DNA of 64,000 bases, from assembly GCA_002163975.1 (NCBI GenBank), contig CP019636.1, positions 6,079,501 to 6,143,500 of the forward strand. The letters are read 5' to 3'. Source of the stretch: Nostocales cyanobacterium HT-58-2 (GTDB taxonomy: Bacteria > Cyanobacteriota > Cyanobacteriia > Cyanobacteriales > Nostocaceae). Numbering within the stretch: position 1 is the stretch's first letter; every line of letters starts with the position of its first letter. Positions 54,589-63,750 of this stretch are shown here, piece by piece. A program made the translations under genes and the position numbers. The notes beneath the pieces were generated by a model. The model did not search any database, was not told the origin of the DNA, and saw only the letters and a list, made by a program, of their open reading frames with translations.

Positions 54589-54685
54589 TTAGTTATTATT
54601 TGACAGAATTATTTCAGTCCATACACGACTCCTGCAGAGAGTCATTTCCGTCTAGTAGCCGTCACCCTTTGGGGTGGGGCTACCC

Positions 54686-54716
54686 AAAAAAGCCTGTCCC
54701 TTTGCAGGCTTTTTTC
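54686..54716. terminator. Bidirectional terminator
   Basis: AAAAAAGCCTG and CAGGCTTTTTT around a TCCCTTTG loop. A on one side and T on the other allow termination of both the DUF2854 gene and the convergent CRR7-like gene. Confidence 0.85.
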
Positions 54717-54777
54717 TCATAGCCTTGGGTTTTAGCTTAAAGACTTATCTCGCTGTAGAACTTGACTTTCTGGCAAA

Positions 54778-55038
54778 TTACTTTTCTAAGCGGACTGCAT
54801 ACCACTGCAAATACTGTCCAGGACCAACATCTAACTCGCAACTAGTGTCGATTAAATATTTTGCTTGCTCCTGTGTTGACTCAAAAGAGCGTAAATCAGG
54901 TGGCAAATCTTCAAATTTGAGGATTTGCAAGACCCCCTTAAGTTTCTCTAATAATTCGGCAGCAGAAAGAAATTGTTCTGGTTGGTTCGTTTCTAAAACA
55001 ACAAAATAATCCTGCTGATACATTAATGAGTCTGGCAT
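54778..55038 (-). CDS. CRR7-like protein (chlororespiratory reduction 7)
   Basis: 86 aa. MPDSLMYQQDYFVVLETNQP, LEKLKGVLQI, then DTSCELDVGPGQYLQWYAVR match the CRR7 family, which in plants is needed for assembly of the chloroplast NDH complex. Cytoplasmic; role in cyanobacteria is likely NDH-1 related, by inference. Confidence 0.82.
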   Translation of the reverse strand: MPDSLMYQQDYFVVLETNQPEQFLSAAELLEKLKGVLQILKFEDLPPDLRSFESTQEQAKYLIDTSCELDVGPGQYLQWYAVRLEK

Positions 55039-55279
55039 ATCAAAAAATGACTTTATTAGTTATTCTATGGTACCCACTGCTCCCAACGTTTTTAAAGTTG
55101 CTTTTTACTGTCCTTGTTCTGTTAAATTGAGGTGTTAGCTCCCTGTTTAAATTTTATTTATCAAAAAATTGACTCTTACAATCTACCAAGATAATCCAAT
55201 GACAATCAGATTAAGAACCACCTATCAAAAATTTCCGAAAAAGCTCGTTTCCCAAAATTTTGCAAATCCCTGATTGCAA

Positions 55280-55351
55280 AGCCGATGACGGGATTTGAAC
55301 CCGTGACCGCTCGATTACGAATCGAGTGCTCTACCGCTGAGCCACATCGGC
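55280..55351 (-). tRNA. tRNA-Thr (anticodon CGU)
   Basis: 72 nt cloverleaf on the minus strand. Acceptor arms GCCGATG/CATCGGC, D arm GCTC/GAGC, anticodon stem CTCGA/TCGAG around TTCGTAA (anticodon CGT), T arm ACGGG/CCCGT with TTCAAAT loop. No encoded CCA. Reads ACG threonine codons. Confidence 0.95.
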
Positions 55352-55374
55352 ACACATCTAGAAAATTATAACTT

Positions 55375-55644
55375 ATGACAGAACCAAATAGCAAAAATCG
55401 TATGAAACCAGAACAATATGCCCGTCTGAAGGCAGAAATAACCGCTCCCTATCGGGGATTAAGGCAATTTATCTACATTGCTTGTGGTGCTTCTGGCTTT
55501 ATCGGCGCACTCATTTTCTTTTCTCAGCTACTTGCAGGACGCGATGTTGAGAAAACTTTGCCAAGCTTGGCAGTTCAAATAGGAGTGGTTGCTTTAATGG
55601 TTTTTCTTTGGCGTTGGGAACAGCGTAGACAAAAACGCCCCTAA
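55375..55644 (+). CDS. DUF3493 (LPA3-like) membrane protein
   Basis: 89 aa. RLKAEITAPYRGLRQFIYIA then CGASGFIGALIFFSQLLAG, and a second hydrophobic segment LAVQIGVVALMVFLWRWEQR. DUF3493 occurs in cyanobacteria and in plant LPA3, which aids photosystem II assembly. Two-TM, thylakoid location likely. Confidence 0.87.
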   Translation: MTEPNSKNRMKPEQYARLKAEITAPYRGLRQFIYIACGASGFIGALIFFSQLLAGRDVEKTLPSLAVQIGVVALMVFLWRWEQRRQKRP

Positions 55645-55710
55645 CAGCAGTTCATTGGTGATTTATCATCTCGTTAATCAATGTCGTCGCTATCTGTGTG
55701 TATTCATGGA

Positions 55711-55905
55711 TTATGGGCTTTTGCGATTGCGTCTGATCCCCTTGGAGAAGTAAGCTAATAAAAATGTTGTCATACCAATCATAGCTAAGTTCCAGTTCAT
55801 CGTAGCTATTGTAGTCGTCCCGATAACTAGTAAGAAAAGTAAGCTGTATTGAAGCTTCATTCGTCCTTTAGAAAATGCATATTTTACTTTTCTCAAAATA
55901 CCCAA
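55711..55905 (-). CDS. Small hypothetical membrane protein
   Basis: 64 aa, with hydrophobic segments LQYSLLFLLVIGTTTIATM and MIGMTTFLLAYFS between basic ends. No family recognised. Coding status moderate: composition is typical of small cyanobacterial membrane proteins. Confidence 0.55.
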   Translation of the reverse strand: MGILRKVKYAFSKGRMKLQYSLLFLLVIGTTTIATMNWNLAMIGMTTFLLAYFSKGIRRNRKSP

Positions 55906-56030
55906 AAGACCTAAGATAGAGAGCGTAGCGTAGGTAGGCTTACCGAAAATATGTTTTGGAAAGCATTCTAAATGTCCCCAAGTAGGAAAGAAGACTTCTC
56001 TCGACTCAGCCTAGTTTTCCTGGCTGCTGC

Positions 56031-56261
56031 TTATTCTTCTCTCTGAGCTTTCATTTCACGCACGCATTCTTGTCCAACACCAATAATAAATCCCAAGCTA
56101 GCACCAATTAAGCTATATTTTTTGTGCAAATCTTTGTAATACGGACTTTCATATTTCAGTTGATCAAAACTACGTTGACCAATTTGAGCAGCGGCTAAGC
56201 CGATAACCGCACCGATAAAGGCAGTGATAATACCTGAGAATATGATTAGTCTGATATTCAT
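56031..56261 (-). CDS. Small conserved membrane protein
   Basis: 76 aa. TM1 LIIFSGIITAFIGAVIGLAA, then QIGQRSFDQLKYESPYYKDL, and TM2 YSLIGASLGFIIGVG. No named domain; the Gly-rich segments suggest helix packing. Conserved in cyanobacteria by recollection. Confidence 0.72.
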   Translation of the reverse strand: MNIRLIIFSGIITAFIGAVIGLAAAQIGQRSFDQLKYESPYYKDLHKKYSLIGASLGFIIGVGQECVREMKAQREE

Positions 56262-56434
56262 AATTTCTCAAAATCAGATTGTAACTAGAGGAAACAATTC
56301 GATGAAAGGGTAAGAAAAGAAGGGACAAGGGGAATGGAGAAAGGGAAAAATGAATGGACAATCATTCTTTTCCCTCTTCACTTTTTCCTAGACCTTCAGC
56401 GAGGAAGTAGGAGTTTATCCAAGAAGTATTGAAA
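56262..56434. other. Intergenic gap, no gene seen
   Basis: Short stretch between two small minus-strand genes; purine/pyrimidine-skewed with no recognised signal. Confidence 0.4.
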
Positions 56435-56530
56435 CTAGTGGTGCAAGAAGAAAGAGTAAAACAGAAACACAACAGTGATAGTAAACAAAATGTGATTTAT
56501 CCAATCATTGACATTCCATTTTTTGAACAT
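56435..56530 (-). CDS. Possible 31-residue membrane microprotein
   Basis: MFKKWNVNDWINHILFTITV then VFLFYSFFLHH: basic N-terminus, one transmembrane helix. An AGAGGT ribosome binding site sits eight bases before the ATG. It follows the RND gene by 171 bp on the same strand, reminiscent of small AcrZ-like partners of AcrB. Below usual calling length, so chance is possible. Confidence 0.42.
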   Translation of the reverse strand: MFKKWNVNDWINHILFTITVVFLFYSFFLHH

Positions 56531-56592
56531 TGTTGTAACCTCTATAAACAAACTTTGAAATTTTTCTGATACATAATCCTTGCTCCTCAAAC

Positions 56593-56630
56593 ATTCACGC
56601 GTTCAAAATTTTTGAATTTATAATTTTGAA
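56593..56630. repeat. Second CACGCGTTCAA palindrome
   Basis: ATTCACGCGTTCAA as at 22012-22025, then TTCAAAATT/AATTTTGAA arms. Lies between the RND gene and the microprotein ORF. Confidence 0.5.
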
Positions 56631-56701
56631 TTTCTCACAGGGAAACCTATTTTCGCCTAAGTTTGAAGACAACAAGTTCACTACTCAACCAGGACTGTGG
56701 T

Positions 56702-59700
56702 TCACTCATTTTGTGGAGTCGTCTTAAATGTAGGAACCGCTTGTTCCTCCTCGTCTGGTTGCAGCACTTGAGGCGGCTGAGTTTGCTCTGGATACTGGGG
56801 TGGGCTGGGCTTGCCAGGCTTACCTGGTTTCAAGAATTGCTCTTCTAGATTCTTGATCGCAACATACAGCACTGGGACTAAAAACAAACTTAAGATTGTT
56901 GAAATGAGATAACCGCCAAACAGCGCTGTTCCCAAAGACCAACGGCTCATAGCCCCAGCCCCAGAAGCAATAACCAAGGGCCAGAAACCGACTAAACCAG
57001 CGAAAGCAGTCATGAGAATAGGTCGCAAGCGTTCCTCAGCAGCACGGATTGCAGCTTTGGTAATATTCATCCCTAACGCTACCGATTGGTTAGCAAATTC
57101 CACAATCAGAATCGCGTTTTTACTTGCCAGACCAATGAGCATTACCAAGGCGACTTGAGCATAGATGTTATTGTTAACCACAGGCCAAATGCCGCCTGCT
57201 TGGAAAACATTGGCACGAAACACGACTGCACCAAGCGCGCCCAAAATTGCCAGAGGTACGGTAATCATGATGATGGTGGGATCAACGTAGCTTTCGTACT
57301 GCGCCGCTAACACCAAGAAAACCATGACAAAGGCTAAGCCAAAAATGATAGGTGCAGCACCGCCAGAAGATTTCTCCTGAAGGGCAGTCCCTGTCCAGGC
57401 AAAGCCAAATCCCGGTTGCAAAACTTCGTTGGCAACTGCTTCCATGACTTGAATTGCCTGTCCTGTACTATAGCCTGGTGCGGGAGCTCCTTGAATTTTA
57501 ATGGATGGATAGACGTTAAAGTGAGTGATGACAGGAGGATAGGTAAATCTTTCCACTTGCACCAAAGAGCTGAGTTGGACAAGATTGCCATCTTCGGAAC
57601 GTACGTACAAGCGGCTGAGATCATCAGGATTAGAGCGCACTGTTCCCTCTGCTTGGGCGTAAACCCGATACAGTCGCCCACTCAGCACGTATTGGTTGAC
57701 ATAGCGAGCACCCAAGTAGGTCTGCATAGTGCTGAAAATATCACTGACCCGGATGTTCTGTGCTTTGGCTTGGTTGCGATCGATGGAAATCTGCATCATC
57801 GGGGTATTGAAGGTGAATTGGGTAAAGACACCTCTGAGTTCAGGTCGTTTTTGGGCTGCCGCGATGACCTTTTGGGCATTGTCAATAAGGGCTTCCATGG
57901 GAAGGGCTTGTCTGTTTTGGATATACATCTCAAAACCACCTGTACTACCCAAGCCATCCACAGGTGGAGCATTGACGGCGATCGCCACTGCCCCAGGAAT
58001 TTTTTCGTGCAACCGTTGATTGATTTTTTGCACAATGCCAAACACTGAATGCTCAGCACCATGGCGCTCTTCCCAATCTTTGAGCTTCACGAAAAATAGC
58101 GTCTTGTTGCTAGCGTTCCCTTCAAACCCAAAGCCAGCATTCCCGACTACGTGTTCAACCTCTGGCAGTGGTTTGATCACTTCCTCAGTAATCTTCTTAA
58201 CGAGATCGACACTGTAGTTTAAAGACACTCCTGGTGGTGCTTCGACAATCGTAAAGAAATAGCCTTGATCTTCTTCGGGGATGAATCCTTGCGGTGTTGT
58301 CTGGTAAATCCAACCTGTTATGACTAAACCCGCAATAAATACTGGAATCACAAGTAACCGAATCCGAATCAAGAATTCTACAATCTTGACGTAGCCCCCC
58401 TTAAACCAATCAAACACCCGATTAAACCAGCGGAAAAACAAGCCCAAAGGACCATGGACTTCCTCCTGTCGCCGCATGATGATGGCTGACATACTAGGAG
58501 AAAAGCTGAGGGCGTTGAAGGTAGAAATGGCAATGGAGAAAGCGATAATGAGGGCAAATTGCCTATAAACGATACCAGTCGTGCCAGGAAAGAAGGTCAC
58601 AGGGATAAACACCGCCATCAGTACTACTGATGTCGCAATCACTGCCCCGGTTAGTTCTTCCATCGCATCTAGGGCTGCTTGTAGGGGTTTCATTCCCTGC
58701 TCCAGTTTGGCAGCGATCGCCTCTACAACGACAATCCCATCATCCACCACCAGACCTGTTGCTAAGATAATACCGAATATGGTCAACTGATTGAGGGTAA
58801 ACCCTAACGTATAAGCAATTGCCATTGCTCCAATCAACGATACAGGGATAGCAAGGGCAGGAATGATGGTGGTGCGCCAGTCTTGTAAAAAGATGAAAAT
58901 GACCAGGAACACCAGCGCGATCGCCTCCATCAGTGTTTTGAAGGCTTCATCGAGAGAAGCAGCGACGAACAAAGTATTGTCTAAGCCGATTGTCGCCTTT
59001 AATCCTGGCGGAAAATTCGGTTCTAACTCCGCCATTTTGGCTTTGATGGCGTTGGCTGTATCCCAGGCATTCGTACCAGGAAGTTGGTAGGCTAACAAAA
59101 TGACTGCTGGTGAGCCATCAAATAATGTTGTCGCACTATAGTTTTCTGCCCCAACTTCGGCTCGTCCGACATCTTTTAACCGAATGAGTGTGCCATCCTT
59201 ACCTGTTTGCACCACAATGTCTTCAGCTTCTGCGGGAGTGGTAAACCGACCGTTAGCTCGCAGGGCAATTTCATACTGCTGGTCGGTTGGGGTAGGCTGC
59301 TGACCAATTCTTCCTGCTCCAACCTGGATATTTTGTTCGGAAATGGCGTTGATCACATCCTGCGCCGTCAAATTTCTTGCAGCAAGGGCATCAGGATCAA
59401 GCCAGATACGCATGGCATATTTCCGTTCCCCCCCCACAATTCTGACCGAACCTACGCCCTGAATCCGTTTGATTTCATCGAAGATTTGTCGGTCAACGTA
59501 GTTGCTGAGAAAGACGTTGTCGTAGATAAAGTTCCCGTTTTTATCTTTTTCAGAATAAAAGGCATAGGCAAGAGTAATGGTGGGAGACTGCTTCTGGGTA
59601 ATCACACCAGTGCGGTTCACTTCCTCTGGTAAACTGGCTTCGGCGATCGCCACGTTATTTTGCACGAGGACTTGGGCAGTATTGCGGTCCATTTCCGTGG

Positions 59701-59989
59701 GAAAGGAGACGTTAATGGTGGTGTTGCCATCATTCGTCGTCTGCGAGGACATATACACTACCCGCTCCGTCCCGTTGATTTCCCGCTCTAGCACGGTGGT
59801 AACGTTTTCTTCTGCCGTTTTGGCATCAGTACCGAGATAGTTAGCAGTGACAGTCACCTGCTTGAGAGCCATTTCTGGTAGCTTATCTAACGGGAGCAGG
59901 GGAATGCAGATTCCTCCGACCAAGAGAATAAGTACCGTACAAACAGTAGTTAAGACTGGTCGTTTAATGAAAATATCGGCAATACTCAT
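56702..59989 (-). CDS. RND efflux permease (HAE1/AcrB family)
   Basis: 1095 aa. Proton-driven inner-membrane pump. IKRPVLTTVCTVLILLVGGI at the N-terminus, two large periplasmic loops, the conserved TM4 region GLVVDDGIVVVEA (Asp pair of the proton relay) and the second-half TMs up to LFLVPVLYVAIKNL. Long C-terminal Pro/Gln tail (PGKPSPPQYPEQTQPPQ). In operon behind the fusion protein gene. Confidence 0.95.
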   Translation of the reverse strand: MSIADIFIKRPVLTTVCTVLILLVGGICIPLLPLDKLPEMALKQVTVTANYLGTDAKTAEENVTTVLEREINGTERVVYMSSQTTNDGNTTINVSFPTEMDRNTAQVLVQNNVAIAEASLPEEVNRTGVITQKQSPTITLAYAFYSEKDKNGNFIYDNVFLSNYVDRQIFDEIKRIQGVGSVRIVGGERKYAMRIWLDPDALAARNLTAQDVINAISEQNIQVGAGRIGQQPTPTDQQYEIALRANGRFTTPAEAEDIVVQTGKDGTLIRLKDVGRAEVGAENYSATTLFDGSPAVILLAYQLPGTNAWDTANAIKAKMAELEPNFPPGLKATIGLDNTLFVAASLDEAFKTLMEAIALVFLVIFIFLQDWRTTIIPALAIPVSLIGAMAIAYTLGFTLNQLTIFGIILATGLVVDDGIVVVEAIAAKLEQGMKPLQAALDAMEELTGAVIATSVVLMAVFIPVTFFPGTTGIVYRQFALIIAFSIAISTFNALSFSPSMSAIIMRRQEEVHGPLGLFFRWFNRVFDWFKGGYVKIVEFLIRIRLLVIPVFIAGLVITGWIYQTTPQGFIPEEDQGYFFTIVEAPPGVSLNYSVDLVKKITEEVIKPLPEVEHVVGNAGFGFEGNASNKTLFFVKLKDWEERHGAEHSVFGIVQKINQRLHEKIPGAVAIAVNAPPVDGLGSTGGFEMYIQNRQALPMEALIDNAQKVIAAAQKRPELRGVFTQFTFNTPMMQISIDRNQAKAQNIRVSDIFSTMQTYLGARYVNQYVLSGRLYRVYAQAEGTVRSNPDDLSRLYVRSEDGNLVQLSSLVQVERFTYPPVITHFNVYPSIKIQGAPAPGYSTGQAIQVMEAVANEVLQPGFGFAWTGTALQEKSSGGAAPIIFGLAFVMVFLVLAAQYESYVDPTIIMITVPLAILGALGAVVFRANVFQAGGIWPVVNNNIYAQVALVMLIGLASKNAILIVEFANQSVALGMNITKAAIRAAEERLRPILMTAFAGLVGFWPLVIASGAGAMSRWSLGTALFGGYLISTILSLFLVPVLYVAIKNLEEQFLKPGKPGKPSPPQYPEQTQPPQVLQPDEEEQAVPTFKTTPQNE

Positions 59990-60092
59990 ATTAAGGTTGA
60001 AACAAATGGGCAGCAGGGGGCAGGGTGCAAGGGAGAATAATTTGTCTCAGGATTTTCGTGATTGACGCATTTATTCTCTGCAGGAGGTTAAC

Positions 60093-61325
60093 CTAAGACT
60101 CAGGCTGAATGGGGGTACCATCCCTCAGATTAAGAATTCTTGTAACTGCAATTTGATCGCCAGGCTTGACTCCATCAAGCACCTGGTAGTTTTGACCTTG
60201 AATCGCTCCCAGCTTCACTGGCTGCTGCCGTACAGTCTGTTTTGACCCTGTTTTCTGAGCTACGTAAACAAAGCTTTGCGCCCCGACATTAGAGACAGCA
60301 ACTGTGGGAAGCAAAACACCCGAACGTTTGCTCCAAATGACTCGTGCACGAACAAACTGTCCCTCGCGTAAGTTGGCACTTTGGTTGGGAAAGCGAGCTT
60401 TGATTAAGACAGCTTGGGCACCTGTGTCTACCTCTGGGGAAATGAAGTTGATATTCCCTGTGACCAGGCGTTTTCTTGTGTTAGGGTCAATAAGTTCTAC
60501 TGGCAACCCCCGTCGTAGTTGGGAAGAACGGTTGGTGGGGATTGAAATTCGTAGGTAGAGATTGTCGTTTTGGGTAATCGTGGTTAGGGTTTGACCAGTG
60601 TTAACGTAGTCTCCAACCTTGACTGGGAAGTCACCCACCTCTCCGGTAATTGGTGCGACGACCTGTTTAAACTGGTAAGACACCTGAGCACTAGCGATAT
60701 CTGCCTGAGCCTGCCGGACATTAGCTTCTGATTGATTTAAGCTGGCTTTGGTAGCTTCTACCCGTTCCTCTGTGGCGCGTAGCGTTGCGATCGCCGTGTT
60801 CAAGTTTCTCTGTGCAATGTCTAACTGCTGTTTTGCCTGTACTCCCTGAGAAACCAACTCCTGTACTCTTTTGAACTCTACTTTTTGAAGTTCGACTTCT
60901 GCCGCATCCCTGTTCTGTTCTGCTTGTGCTGCCTTCACTTGTGCCTGGGCTGTTTTATAGGCAGATTTGGCAGAGTTAGCTCTAGCTGTGGCACTAATTA
61001 ATTCTGGTCGGGTGCGATCCGGACGCAGCAGTACAATTGGCGTTCCCTGTTTGACCCTGTCTCCTGATGAGACAGGAATTGCCTCTATCCGACCTTGGAT
61101 CTCTGGTTGCAGCAAAACTCTGCGCTGAGCTTCCAGCCGACCTACGAACTCTGAGACCTCTTGCACTTGGCTAGACTTCAATGACTGCAACTTCACCGAA
61201 ATTGCTGGCGGTTCGCTGGCTGTGGCAGAGGGTTTGCTCTGAGTACAGGCGCTCGTGAAACAAGAGGCGAGAAGCATGGGAAATAAGAGTTTAGTTACGA
61301 GTAGGGCGTCAGCTTTTTTAGACAT
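60093..61325 (-). CDS. RND periplasmic membrane fusion protein
   Basis: 410 aa from the ATG at 61323-61325 (MSKKADALLVTKLLFPML), with lipobox TSACT, so a lipoprotein; a longer 429-codon reading is possible from 61382 but lacks a signal at its start. Features: lipoyl-like halves around a long coiled hairpin (ARANSAKSAYKTAQAQVKAA, ATKASLNQSEANVRQAQADI) and a beta-barrel part (VGDYVNTGQTLTTITQND). 103 bp before the RND gene. An outer-membrane channel gene is not in view. Confidence 0.94.
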   Translation of the reverse strand: MSKKADALLVTKLLFPMLLASCFTSACTQSKPSATASEPPAISVKLQSLKSSQVQEVSEFVGRLEAQRRVLLQPEIQGRIEAIPVSSGDRVKQGTPIVLLRPDRTRPELISATARANSAKSAYKTAQAQVKAAQAEQNRDAAEVELQKVEFKRVQELVSQGVQAKQQLDIAQRNLNTAIATLRATEERVEATKASLNQSEANVRQAQADIASAQVSYQFKQVVAPITGEVGDFPVKVGDYVNTGQTLTTITQNDNLYLRISIPTNRSSQLRRGLPVELIDPNTRKRLVTGNINFISPEVDTGAQAVLIKARFPNQSANLREGQFVRARVIWSKRSGVLLPTVAVSNVGAQSFVYVAQKTGSKQTVRQQPVKLGAIQGQNYQVLDGVKPGDQIAVTRILNLRDGTPIQPES

Positions 61326-61369
61326 TTTTCTAATCTCAAAAGAATTTGACTGAGGTAAAGTCAAAAAAT

Positions 61370-61448
61370 AGACTTCTTGCATAAATCTTTGCCCTCAGCC
61401 TAAGTCTTAGGCTGAAGGGGCAGGTTTTGCATTCGTGCAAGAGGTCTA
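61370..61448. repeat. MITE-like nested palindrome (TAGACTTCTTGCA arms)
   Basis: TAGACTTCTTGCA (61370-61382) and TGCAAGAGGTCTA (61436-61448) form outer arms with one mismatch; inside, CAGCCTAAG and TTAGGCTG form a second stem. The arm recurs at 32804. About 79 bp, no coding capacity. It lies 45 bp upstream of the RND operon start, so it may act on its promoter. Confidence 0.65.
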
Positions 61449-61738
61449 ATGAGTCTTTCTTACTGGAAGAAAGGCAGAGGGCGGAGGGCAGAAGGCAGAA
61501 GGAAAAATAGTAAGCTTTTATACAAAGGTAACTTCTCTGTGCTCTGCCAAACGGTTTAAAGCCCCTGAATTTATTAATGGAGACAAATAGACGCTTCACA
61601 ACTTTATTAAATCCCCCGAATTGATTCGTGGGTATGCCTTCTGCCTTCTTACAAGTATCTGAATTCTGAATCTTTAAGTCTGTCAGAAGAACTGTGCTTG
61701 CTTTTTGGCAATATTCTGACAACATAGCTGCGCCTCAC
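61449..61738. other. Intergenic remainder; no gene seen
   Basis: 290 bp between the palindrome and the GUN4 gene; contains AGGCAGAGGGCGGAGGGCAG-type repeats. A minus-strand ORF (61336-61725) is open but overlaps the palindrome and has no family support. Confidence 0.4.
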
Positions 61739-62338
61739 TCAAATAGCACACACAAGCAGGCGATTGAAGAAATAATTTGTCATTTTTGAACCAAAGGGAG
61801 AATTCCACCATCGTGAAGGATGACAACCAATCGGCGCAGCTAGCGTGTAGTCTAAGTCATCACACTTTAGCCACTTGCTGTTCACGCGCCAGCCCACCTG
61901 CTCGCCAAATCGTTCTATCACTTTAGTATCTTGATTAATGGTGGTATCGAGCGAACCACCAACATTTTGATAAATTCCTATTTGCACACTGAAACCAAAG
62001 CGACCCTGGCTATAGTTTGTCCACAAGTTGTCTATTACCCGTAGTTCATCACAGGGAAACTGCCTCATATCATCCGGAGTGATGTCTCCCAACTCCGGCT
62101 CTCCTGTGATTGCTTGGATGACCCGAATAGTTTCCCAGTCTGCTTCTTTTAAGTTTCCTTGTGCTAATAGCTCACGCAGCTTTTGGTATTTGTGGATATC
62201 AGCGACCATCAAGAAATTCTCTTCTGAGCGAGCAATGCGATCGCCAAGGTTTGATAAGAGCTGATTGAGTTGTTGTAGCTGCACTTCTATCGCGCTTAAG
62301 CGAGTCGAGAGTTCCGATTCATGTACTTCATTAGACAT
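61739..62338 (-). CDS. GUN4-domain protein
   Basis: 199 aa from the ATG at 62336-62338 (MSNEVHESELSTRLSAIEVQ); an upstream ATG at 62383 adds 15 residues. An N-terminal coiled coil (LQQLNQLLSNLGDRIA) precedes the GUN4 fold (about 65-190): YQKLRELLAQGNLKEADWET, DLWTNYSQGRFGFSVQ-like SQGRFGFSVQIGIYQNVGG, and the C-terminal HPSRWWNSPFGSKMTNYFFN. GUN4 binds porphyrin and stimulates Mg chelatase; shorter paralogues may be kinases' partners or regulators. Whether this one binds porphyrin is unknown. Confidence 0.9.
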   Translation of the reverse strand: MSNEVHESELSTRLSAIEVQLQQLNQLLSNLGDRIARSEENFLMVADIHKYQKLRELLAQGNLKEADWETIRVIQAITGEPELGDITPDDMRQFPCDELRVIDNLWTNYSQGRFGFSVQIGIYQNVGGSLDTTINQDTKVIERFGEQVGWRVNSKWLKCDDLDYTLAAPIGCHPSRWWNSPFGSKMTNYFFNRLLVCAI

Positions 62339-62383
62339 TGAATTTTTCTCAAAAAAGGGCGTATTTTCAACTTGACTTGTCAA

Positions 62384-63223
62384 TAGCTAAATTATTTCTC
62401 GTTTCGATAATACTGAGTCTTTGATTGCGATTAAGAGCGGTTGATGTGTTCGCTAACAACATATGTCGATCTAGCTAACAAGCACCAGGTATTCTGGCGC
62501 TGGTAAATCAGCACCACGAGGTTTTTTGCTGAGTGTGCAGCTATAAGGATGAACTTTGGCAATTAGTGCTGCTGTGATTTACAGGCGAGAGGAAACTTGT
62601 TTTTCCATACCTAAACACAAAAATTAGAGGTTTGGCATTCCATTGTCTTGTCCATTCTTGTGGTTTTTGTCACATTCTTGCTATTTTTTAGGAAGATTCT
62701 GGGCATTGAAGTTGTGAAGCGTCCTCTTTAACCCTAATGAATCATAAAAATCTTAGTGAGGTGGGTAGCAAAGATTGATCAGGCGAAGGCAGAACTTACC
62801 ACGAGAACTGAGTCTAGGTCTTAGGAGTCACAGCAATGTTAGATTTAGCCGCCCTCTTGAATTGTATAAAACATCAACCAAAGCCTTTTAGGTTTCCTGA
62901 GTTGACAGGTTCTGTTCTCATGGGTGATGAACTCAAGTGTCTTGTTTTCTGAAAAAATGTGTATTTAAATTTTTATTGTATTTTTGTATTTTTATATATT
63001 AGTGAGTTTATTTTACTTAACATTTTTTTATCTTATGAAATATATAGAAAGAAAAAATAAAAAAAATATTAGGAAATTAAAAATACGGGGAATTGAGTGA
63101 GAAGCTATACACTGTATCAAACGGGGTCAGCTTATATAAAGACCCTGAATATAAACCTGAAATATAAAAAAGGGGTCAAATATACATTTAAAGACCCCGA
63201 TTGCATAAAAACTGCAATATATC
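62384..63223. other. Long intergenic region; mostly no gene
   Basis: 840 bp. It contains the small ORF at 62836-62952 and, near 63120-63200, paired GGGGTC/GACCC elements that can form two successive hairpins. AT content is very high from 62960 to 63090. Confidence 0.45.
62836..62952 (+). CDS. Possible 38-residue small protein
   Basis: ATG at 62836 with an AGGAG ribosome binding site at ideal spacing; reads MLDLAALLNCIKHQPKPFRF and ends with CLVF before TGA. No homologue known to me. The strong ribosome binding site is the main support. Confidence 0.25.
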   Translation: MLDLAALLNCIKHQPKPFRFPELTGSVLMGDELKCLVF

Positions 63224-63259
63224 AAGCGCCAAACTCACAATTTGTTAGTGATGGCGCTT
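63224..63259. terminator. Terminator-like hairpin
   Basis: AAGCGCCA (63224-63231) and TGGCGCTT (63252-63259), perfect arms, then TTTAAG. Could end transcription from either side. Confidence 0.5.
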
Positions 63260-63279
63260 TTAAGTATTAAATTATATGC

Positions 63280-63670
63280 TTTTGCGAGCGCCAGTCGCCG
63301 TGAGAGCGGGAAACCCTCTCCGAAGTTTCCTCTCCTATCACCAGACGCACTCGCGTTCGGGTACTCTTCCCTGTGGGACGCTCCGCGAACGAGAACCCCT
63401 TCTCCTGCGGAGACGCTACCGCGTAGCTTGCTTCCCCGCAGGGGTACGGGGAACGCAGTCGCCTGCGGAGGAGCCAGTGCGTTGTACAGAGAAGTTGCAA
63501 GGAGGGTTTCCCTTCGGGCAAACTTCGGGAGGTTCCCGAGCCAGTGCGCTGCGCGGGTTCCCCGGGTTGTAGCACCTGGCGTTCCGTTGTAGCACTTGGC
63601 GTGTCTCCTCAAGTGAAGCATCTGGCGTTGGAAACCCTCTTGCATAGCGCTGTCTCACTGCACGGAACTT
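63280..63670. repeat. GC-rich palindrome mosaic
   Basis: About 390 bp far richer in G+C than its surroundings, made of short palindromic blocks such as GGAGACGCTACCGCGTAGC, CTTCCCCGCAGGGG, GGTTCCCGAGCCAGTGCG and GTAGCACCTGGCG (repeated). Such blocks are dispersed highly repetitive elements in filamentous cyanobacteria. Several overlapping open frames in both strands are by-products of the composition. Confidence 0.8.
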
Positions 63671-63750
63671 CTCTTTGCAGCGCTGGGCTTACCGTCATTT
63701 GCGCTGTCTCATCAGTCGCACAGATTCATTCTGAATTCTTCTTTGGTAAA

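Noticed and set aside
61336..61725. 129-codon minus-strand ORF
   Set aside because: Runs through the MITE-like palindrome and low-complexity repeats.
63235..63658. Overlapping ORFs on both strands
   Set aside because: Product of high G+C and palindromic repeats; no protein-like pattern.
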